Shown here piece after piece: positions 1 through 4,740 of a stretch of DNA of 9,085 nucleotides. How positions within the stretch are numbered: the stretch's first letter is position 1; the number at the start of each line of letters is the position of its first letter. The position numbers and the translations under genes were made by a program. The notes beneath the pieces are model-generated. The model ran no database searches, had not been told where the DNA came from, and worked only from the letters and a program-made list of their open reading frames with translations. The stretch is from contig JACVRM010000081.1 in the NCBI GenBank assembly GCA_014534415.1, forward strand, positions 1 to 9,085. The letters are read 5' to 3'. The stretch is from Thermoleophilia bacterium (GTDB lineage Bacteria > Actinomycetota > Thermoleophilia > Gaiellales > Gaiellaceae).

Positions 1-1452
1 GAATGGAAGCCACCCGGCCTCGGGGAGGATTCGTCCTTCCGCAAGGTCGGATGCGAGCTCGGGGTTGATCCGCCGCGTGACGATGCAATTGTGCTCGTCC
101 CGCGCGTGGATCGTCCCGCTCTGCGCGAGCGCGCGAGAGAGGCAGCCGCCGGCGCACGTGTCGACCATGTAGCACGTTCGACAGTGCGGCAGCGACTCCC
201 CGGTGCGAGCGCGGAGCGACTCGACCTTGTCGTCCCACAGCTGGAGCCGGCGGCCGATGCGATCGATACGGCCGACCATGAACGGGTTTTCGGCCGCGTC
301 CTTGCCGCGCGTGGCCTCGACGCAGCTGGAAACGTGGCCATCGGGGGTAACGCCACGCGGCGAGCGGACTGCACCGCAGTAGCTCCCGTCACCGACGCGG
401 ATGATGTTGAAGGCGGCAGTCGCGACGCGGACGCCGAGCCGCAGGCCGAGGCGGAACGCGTCGAGGTAGGCCTCCGCAAACTCCAGTGGCTCGGGCGGCC
501 CGTCCACCGTCGTCGCTCCCCGGCCCACGATGCTCGCCGGCTCGACCTGGACGTCGCGGATCCCAAGCTCGGCGGCGTCCTCGACGAGCGCCTGGAACGA
601 CGCGATCCCCTCGCGCGTGAGCGTCGCGCGCGCCCGAGTGGGCTTCCCCGCGGCTGCGAGCGCGCGCATGTTTTCGACGACGCGGGCGCGGCTCTCCCGG
701 CCCGCGGCCGTGGGGCGCTGCGCCGCCTGCCGCGGCCCATCGAAGCTGAACATGACATCGATCCCGGGCTCGGACAGGAACGCGCGCGCCTCCCTGCCGA
801 ATACGCCGTTCGTGATCGTGGACGCGCGCGCGCGAAGCCCCTTGCGCACGGCGTGCGCTTGGAACCGTCGCCAAGCCGAGCGCATGACGGGAAGCGCCAC
901 GGTCGGCTCGCCGCCGCCGTGAAACACCAACGACACTTGCTCGACCTCGCAGTCGAGGCCCTCGAAGAAGCGGTCGATCGCAAGCGCCGCATCGTCCTCG
1001 GGGAGCGGCTGGCCCCCGGCGGGACCCGAAGAGGCGTAGCAGTAGACGCAGCCGAGATTGCATCGGTTCGTGGGAAAGAGGTAGAGGCTTGCCCCGCGTC
1101 GCTCGTCAGGGCGCAGGCCGTGAATCGGATCGGGGCGATCCGGATCGAGAAGGATGCCCGCGCGCTGCAGCGCGGCCGCAAAGCGCGCGAATGCGGCGCG
1201 CGGCCCGCCGGGCGGCAGGGCGGCATCGTCCGCAACGGCATCAATCGTTCGTCCACCGTCGAACGAGCCCAGCGCCGCGGTGAGCGCGTGGCCAAGCGAG
1301 ACGTACGGGAGCGGCACGGCGGAGACGTGCGCCAAAGTCCTGCCGCTCCACGAAAAGAGGCGCAGCCCCGGCGCAAGGGTTAAGCGGCGCTGTCCCGCGC
1401 CCCCGCCGGCGTCGACGGCGGCCCCCGAATCGCGCTCGGCGCCGACGCTCAT
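1..1452 (-). CDS. Radical SAM/SPASM peptide maturase with RRE-like N-terminus (3' end beyond window)
   Basis: Peptide-modifying radical SAM enzyme; 484 residues are visible and no stop is reached at the left edge. Residues about 25-110 resemble a PqqD-type RiPP recognition element, ending TIDAVADD...AFARFAAALQRAGIL. The catalytic 4Fe-4S motif is CNLGCVYC (Cys131, Cys135, Cys138), followed by HGGGEP (178-183) for SAM binding. The SPASM region has the full set for two auxiliary clusters: Cys359, Cys377, then CX2CX5CX3C at 424, 427, 433 and 437, and Cys456. Only a short tail should be missing, because Cys456 is already passed. The start ATG 1452 overlaps the previous gene's TGA and has a GGAGGAG site. 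The likely substrate is the NHLP precursor of the same operon. SPASM enzymes make thioether or carbon-carbon links, or other radical changes; which one applies here is not readable from sequence. It resembles general SPASM maturases (anSME/ranthipeptide-like) more than a named subgroup. Confidence 0.94.
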   Translation of the reverse strand, partial: MSVGAERDSGAAVDAGGGAGQRRLTLAPGLRLFSWSGRTLAHVSAVPLPYVSLGHALTAALGSFDGGRTIDAVADDAALPPGGPRAAFARFAAALQRAGILLDPDRPDPIHGLRPDERRGASLYLFPTNRCNLGCVYCYASSGPAGGQPLPEDDAALAIDRFFEGLDCEVEQVSLVFHGGGEPTVALPVMRSAWRRFQAHAVRKGLRARASTITNGVFGREARAFLSEPGIDVMFSFDGPRQAAQRPTAAGRESRARVVENMRALAAAGKPTRARATLTREGIASFQALVEDAAELGIRDVQVEPASIVGRGATTVDGPPEPLEFAEAYLDAFRLGLRLGVRVATAAFNIIRVGDGSYCGAVRSPRGVTPDGHVSSCVEATRGKDAAENPFMVGRIDRIGRRLQLWDDKVESLRARTGESLPHCRTCYMVDTCAGGCLSRALAQSGTIHARDEHNCIVTRRINPELASDLAEGRILPEAGWLPF

Positions 1453-2534
1453 CGAGCTCCTCCGGCCTCAGCCACGACGGCCGCTTCTGAACCACGGGCT
1501 TGCGACCAAGCCACAACGGCCTCGTGTGCGCCGTCGACTCCGACGTAGAGCTTCGCGGGGAGAAGCCGGGCCGCGTCGGCGGTGACCTTCACGTGACTGA
1601 TGCCGAGCGCCGGCCGGCGCGGCCGCCGCGGTCTCGGGAGAGTCGCGGTAGCCGTGGCGCGATCGCGCTCTGCGAGGCCGCGTGCGACGAGCACGTCGAG
1701 AACCGGGGCCCAGCCGTCCGCGCTGCCCTCGGTCCAGTAGCTACCCGCGTGAACCTCGAGTCCCACACACCTGCTGGCGGCCGCTCCGACGTCGAGGTCG
1801 AGGATGAAGCGCGCACCGAGGTCTCGGAGCTCGCGGGCCAAGGGAACGAGCGCGGCGGCCGCTCGCCGGCGGCCGAGCACGGTCAGGAGGGTCGCGATCC
1901 CCTCTGGACGAAGTCGGCGCACCGCGATTCGGGGCGATCGGACGGAAGCGCGCGAGAGCATCGCGCCGGCGGCGAATATCTCGGCGAACGACGGCAGAGC
2001 GACGAGCATGCGCTCGAGCTCTGCGACCGCCGTGGCGTCGACCGGCGTATCGGAGAGCGCCGCGAGCGTCCGAACCAAACCTTCCGGGTCCGTGTGAAAG
2101 GTGTTGACAGAGACCTCGACGGGCGCATCGTTGGCGGCACACTTCGGCGCGAGGTAGATGCTTGGACGCGCACGGGCATCCCTCGCCGCGTCGAACTCCA
2201 GCAGCAGGTACTTGGCGTTCCACGCGAGCCAGCCAACGCCGCTTCGCCACTCCTCGAGCGCGCGCACGAGCGGCGGCGCGTTCGCACGTCTCGCCCAGCC
2301 CAGTACCGCTCGCCCATCCGGCGCTCGGGGCGTGACGCCGACGAACAGGTCGGCCCGGGCCGGTCCCGCCAGCCGTAGCTCGAGCCCGACAGGTCGGCGG
2401 GCAAGCACCGGCGGAAGCGTGCCGGCAACCTCGAGCAGCGGAAGCTCCCCCGCGCCGTCGAGGAGGGACAGCGGGATCTGGAGCCGGATCGCCGCGACCG
2501 CTGCCGCGAGCGAGCCGTCGTTCACGACACGCAC
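1449..2534 (-). CDS. Unrecognised protein of an NHLP peptide cluster (putative maturation factor)
   Basis: I do not recognise the family with confidence. From GTG 2534 the protein has 361 residues, is Arg/Ala/Leu-rich, and shows no signal peptide or clear membrane helix. Better-conserved-looking patches are RADLFVGVTP (60-69), LEEWRSGVGWLAWNAKYLLLEFD (93-115), VEVSVNTFHTDPEGLV (139-154), GLEVHAGSYW (258-267) and, near the C-terminus, ISHVKVTAD followed by AKLYVGV. There are few Cys (132, 256) and no metal-binding or nucleotide motif that I can see. Three GTG starts are possible: 2570 (overlapping the precursor's end), 2534 (11 bases after its stop, with a weak AGG upstream) and 2525. I prefer 2534. 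The TGA overlaps the radical SAM ATG as ATGA, so translation is probably coupled and the two products may act together. Its place directly after the precursor suggests a role in maturation, which is inference from context only. Confidence 0.8.
   Translation of the reverse strand: MRVVNDGSLAAAVAAIRLQIPLSLLDGAGELPLLEVAGTLPPVLARRPVGLELRLAGPARADLFVGVTPRAPDGRAVLGWARRANAPPLVRALEEWRSGVGWLAWNAKYLLLEFDAARDARARPSIYLAPKCAANDAPVEVSVNTFHTDPEGLVRTLAALSDTPVDATAVAELERMLVALPSFAEIFAAGAMLSRASVRSPRIAVRRLRPEGIATLLTVLGRRRAAAALVPLARELRDLGARFILDLDVGAAASRCVGLEVHAGSYWTEGSADGWAPVLDVLVARGLAERDRATATATLPRPRRPRRPALGISHVKVTADAARLLPAKLYVGVDGAHEAVVAWSQARGSEAAVVAEAGGAR
1457..1463 (-). promoter_or_regulatory. Shine-Dalgarno of the radical SAM gene
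   Basis: The minus strand reads GGAGGAG here, four bases before ATG 1452 and inside the end of the upstream gene. It supports the ATGA-overlap start and a well-translated radical SAM enzyme. Confidence 0.7.
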
Positions 2535-2545
2535 GCTTCGGCCTG

Positions 2546-2827
2546 CTACGGCCCCATGTCGTTGGGGCACTCCGTCCAGCAGACGCCGCCGGAGACCATC
2601 TCGAGCTCCGCGTCCGTGAGCTCTTCCTCCGTGGCCGGCAAGACCACATGGAGCTCCGTCAGCGACTCCTCGTGCACCTGCACGCTGACCTCGCTCGGGA
2701 TGGGCAATCCCAGCTCGGACTCGAGCGCGGCCCTCGGATTCTCCTTCAGCTCAGAGCGAAAGGCCGGATCGGAGATCGCTCGCTCGCGGATTCGCCGCTC
2801 GGCCTCACCGCGACTGACCATGTCCAT
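2546..2827 (-). CDS. NHLP leader-family RiPP precursor peptide
   Basis: Precursor of 93 residues with a leader related to the nitrile hydratase alpha subunit. The conserved parts are visible: SDPAFRSELKENPRAALESE with the following LG (about 19-40), IPSEVSVQVHEES (about 43-55), HVVLPA, then the acidic helix EEELTDAELEMVSGG ending at Gly80-Gly81. After the double glycine comes a 12-residue core with Cys83, Trp84, Glu86, Cys87 and a C-terminal Gly-Pro. I place the start at ATG 2827, because GGGAGGAGG at 2840-2832 is an excellent Shine-Dalgarno four bases before it. Three tandem ATGs at 2848-2840 sit upstream of, or inside, that site and would add an unlikely MMMGGGA. ATG 2821 is an alternative giving a protein two residues shorter. 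The gene lies between the toroid gene and the unrecognised gene. The leader probably binds the RRE-like part of the radical SAM enzyme and is removed by the ABC1 peptidase; both roles are inferred from the family. Confidence 0.93.
   Translation of the reverse strand: MDMVSRGEAERRIRERAISDPAFRSELKENPRAALESELGLPIPSEVSVQVHEESLTELHVVLPATEEELTDAELEMVSGGVCWTECPNDMGP
2549..2584 (-). other. Predicted RiPP core peptide region (12 codons after Gly-Gly)
   Basis: These codons follow the double-glycine cleavage site of the precursor and encode VCWTECPNDMGP. The core is unusually short, with a CX3C pair flanking Trp-Thr-Glu, then Pro-Asn-Asp and a C-terminal Gly-Pro. The exact cut site rests on the standard Gly-Gly rule for C39 peptidases and has not been shown here. 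Candidate modification sites are the two Cys (thioethers), the Trp (carbon-carbon crosslink) and the carboxylates (methyl esters). Confidence 0.75.
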
Positions 2828-2861
2828 CGCGCCTCCTCCCATCATCAATTGTCGGCGGACG
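2828..2861 (-). other. 34-base gap between toroid and precursor genes
   Basis: This is the longest intergenic gap in the window. On the minus strand it holds CAATTG, three tandem ATG triplets and the precursor's Shine-Dalgarno. I see no -35/-10 promoter pair and no terminator, so the precursor appears to rely on transcription from upstream. Confidence 0.5.
2832..2840 (-). promoter_or_regulatory. Strong Shine-Dalgarno of the precursor gene
   Basis: The minus strand reads GGGAGGAGG here, four bases before ATG 2827. It is the strongest ribosome binding site in the window and decides the precursor start. A strong site fits the need for more precursor than enzyme within a shared transcript. Confidence 0.8.
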
Positions 2862-3863
2862 CTACACCAGTCGCGGGCGGCTTTCCACCTTCCGGCTGCA
2901 TCCGCGACTCACCCTCGACAGGATGCGGAGCGCCCGCGCGCAGAGCGCGGTCGTCACCGTCTTCGACGAGAACCAGAGCGTCGGCGGGTCAGGCGGTTCC
3001 GCGCCGACGTAGAGCAGTCCCGCGGGCCACGAGCCGTCCGAGACCTGACAGGCGAGGAGCCGATCCTGCGCGCGCGCCAGCTCGGCGGCCTGGCGGGAGG
3101 ACGGGTCCCAGCAGGCTGCGATGATCGCCTGGCTAAGTCGGTGCGGCGGGAGCGCACCTGCCTCCCGTTCGAGACGTGCCGCCGCGCACGCGGCGCACGC
3201 GTACGCCGCCCCACGGAGGCTGGGCACGCCGGCGTCGGCCGCCCTCTGGGTCGCGAGCGCGAGGTCGAGGCGGTCACGGTAGTACCAGGAGAACTCGCGT
3301 GCTTCTCGGCGCTCGACGACCTCGACGATCCACCGCACCGCGGCCATCGTCTCGCGTCGCTTTCCGAGGAGTGCGACGGCGTTCGCATTCACGACGGCGT
3401 CGATCTCACCGGCGATCGGCGTCCTCGGCATTAGCCACAGCCGGAAGCGACCGTCGGGCACCCGCGCCGCGAGGAGCTGCGGGACGTTCCGGCCCTCGCG
3501 GAGCCAGGGGTGCCGACGCTCGAGGGCGAGGGTCGCGATGGACGACGTGTCGACGTCGAGGGGGACGTCACGGTAGTACCGCCAGAGACCGGGCGGCTGC
3601 ATCGTGCCGACGAGGTGCGTCCTCGAGTGCCGCCGGATGGCCTCGGCGAGCGAGTCGTCGACGCCGGAAAGCGCGAGAACGCCGAGAGCCGTGACGAACG
3701 GGGAGGTCTCGCGACGACCCTCGTCCGTTCGGTCGGCGCGCTCGTGACGGCGTGAGGGCCACTGACCCCCGGAGCCGAGCTGCGCTGCGACAAAACGGAG
3801 AGCGCGCGCGATGCCGGCCTCGAGCGCGACGCCGCGCGAACCCTGGCTCGTTCCGACGCTCAT
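2862..3863 (-). CDS. Squalene/terpene-cyclase-like alpha/alpha-toroid protein
   Basis: Protein of 333 residues built from repeats resembling the alpha/alpha-barrel of squalene-hopene cyclases and prenyltransferases. A first helix-repeat region, about 15-70, includes a QW-like segment QLGSGGQW (28-35). GLWRYYRDVPLDVDTSSIA (92-110) carries D103-V-D105-T, similar in place and form to the DxDD/DxDT acid motif of class II cyclases. AVVNANAVALLG (157-167) follows, then a canonical QW motif QVSDGSW (273-279). It is about half the length of a full two-barrel hopene cyclase, so it is one toroid only. The frame opens at 3929, but the ATG at 3863 overlaps the methyltransferase stop as ATGA and gives a clean N-terminus, so I use it. 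It sits 34 bases before the precursor gene, so a role in maturing or binding the peptide is likely. Whether it is a catalyst, such as a cyclase or prenyl-handling enzyme, or a scaffold cannot be told from sequence. Confidence 0.82.
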   Translation of the reverse strand: MSVGTSQGSRGVALEAGIARALRFVAAQLGSGGQWPSRRHERADRTDEGRRETSPFVTALGVLALSGVDDSLAEAIRRHSRTHLVGTMQPPGLWRYYRDVPLDVDTSSIATLALERRHPWLREGRNVPQLLAARVPDGRFRLWLMPRTPIAGEIDAVVNANAVALLGKRRETMAAVRWIVEVVERREAREFSWYYRDRLDLALATQRAADAGVPSLRGAAYACAACAAARLEREAGALPPHRLSQAIIAACWDPSSRQAAELARAQDRLLACQVSDGSWPAGLLYVGAEPPDPPTLWFSSKTVTTALCARALRILSRVSRGCSRKVESRPRLV

Positions 3864-4735
3864 CGCCGCGCCGACGGCCGCAGGAGCAGGAGCGCCGCGG
3901 CGCCTCCGCGAGCGCCCGCACGACCGCACTCGGCGAGAACCTCGAATCCCGCACCGGCTAGCAAACCGGGTAATGCCGCGGCGGCGGGCCGGAAGCGCAT
4001 CGCCTCGCCGGCGGCCGCCGTCGTCGCCGCCAGTGAATCGTCCGAGGCGTCACCGAACCGGACGGTGCATGCGAGTCGGCTCCCGCGCGCCCCCAGGTCA
4101 GCAAGCTGCGCGAGCACGGCGAGCGCCGCATCCGGAGCGAGGTACTCGAGCACGACCTCCGCGACGAAGAGCGTCGGAGCCGACGGGCGCCAGCCACTCC
4201 GAACGAGCGCGGAGCCGAGCACCGGCGCGTCCTCGAGATCGGCAGCGGCGAAGCGGGGCCACGGCGGCGCCATCGCCGCCCTGACGACTGCCTCTGCCTT
4301 GGCCGCAAGCGTCGCCGGACGATCGAGCTCCACGACGACCAGGTCGCGGTCGACCTTCCGGAGTCGAAGGCCGAGCGTGTCGAAGCCGGCGCCGAGCACG
4401 ACCACCTGCGGTACGCCCGCGGCGAGCGCCTGCTCTGCAGCGCGAGCGATCCAGCGCTTGCGCGCCGCCACGCCGAGGACGCGGGCGGGGCCCGGAAGAG
4501 TTCCGGCCCGGATCGCCGCCCGGTAGGTCGCGGCATCGGCTGCGGTCTCCAGGTGCTCGCTCCCAAGCTCGGCGGCCGCCGCGTAGAGCCGCACTGCGAT
4601 GTCGTCCGCGTCCGAGTGCGATGCGAGCTCGGCGAGCGCCTCGGCCTGGAGCGCGGCGAGCGCGGTCCGGCTCGCGTCCGGCCACCTTGGCGCCGGGAGC
4701 GCCGGCTCGCGGACGTTCCTCGCGCTCTCGGCCAC
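3860..4735 (-). CDS. Class I SAM methyltransferase, leucine carboxyl methyltransferase (PPM1/LCM)-like
   Basis: Predicted cytosolic O-methyltransferase of 291 residues, a normal length for bacterial LCM/PPM1-type enzymes. It has the SAM-binding motif VVVLGAGFDTLGLRL (111-125), the acidic ribose-binding motif VVVELD (133-138), an adenine-side acidic patch D166LED, and LFVAEVVLEYL (189-199), the family's counterpart of the LFIAEGVxxYL signature. I chose the GTG at 4735 because it is in frame and lies five bases after the ABC2 stop. The same frame stays open to 5131, but that stretch overlaps the conserved ABC2 ATPase and reads as low-complexity shadow. Its TGA overlaps the ATG of the toroid gene (ATGA). 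The family usually methylates carboxyl groups, so the core peptide's C-terminus or its Glu/Asp side chains are candidate substrates. That assignment is inference; a small molecule or the toroid product could equally be the target. Confidence 0.88.
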   Translation of the reverse strand: MAESARNVREPALPAPRWPDASRTALAALQAEALAELASHSDADDIAVRLYAAAAELGSEHLETAADAATYRAAIRAGTLPGPARVLGVAARKRWIARAAEQALAAGVPQVVVLGAGFDTLGLRLRKVDRDLVVVELDRPATLAAKAEAVVRAAMAPPWPRFAAADLEDAPVLGSALVRSGWRPSAPTLFVAEVVLEYLAPDAALAVLAQLADLGARGSRLACTVRFGDASDDSLAATTAAAGEAMRFRPAAAALPGLLAGAGFEVLAECGRAGARGGAAALLLLRPSARR

Positions 4736-4740
4736 GGCGG

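Noticed and set aside
91..1383. Plus-strand open frame of 430 codons
   Set aside because: It lies exactly antisense to the radical SAM/SPASM gene; its translation is Arg/Ala-rich with no family motif, while the minus strand has all the expected cysteines.
2546..2827. Nitrile hydratase alpha subunit fragment
   Set aside because: The leader is related to that enzyme, but there is no metal-binding CxxCSC motif and no beta subunit, and the Gly-Gly end plus ABC exporters identify a RiPP precursor.
2862..3863. Terpenoid biosynthesis cluster
   Set aside because: Only the toroid protein resembles terpene cyclases. There is no prenyl diphosphate synthase, squalene synthase or P450, and the protein is about half the length of a hopene cyclase.
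3864..3929. Upstream start for the toroid protein at 3929
   Set aside because: The extra 22 residues are Arg/Ala-rich and overlap the end of the methyltransferase; ATG 3863 forms a standard ATGA overlap.
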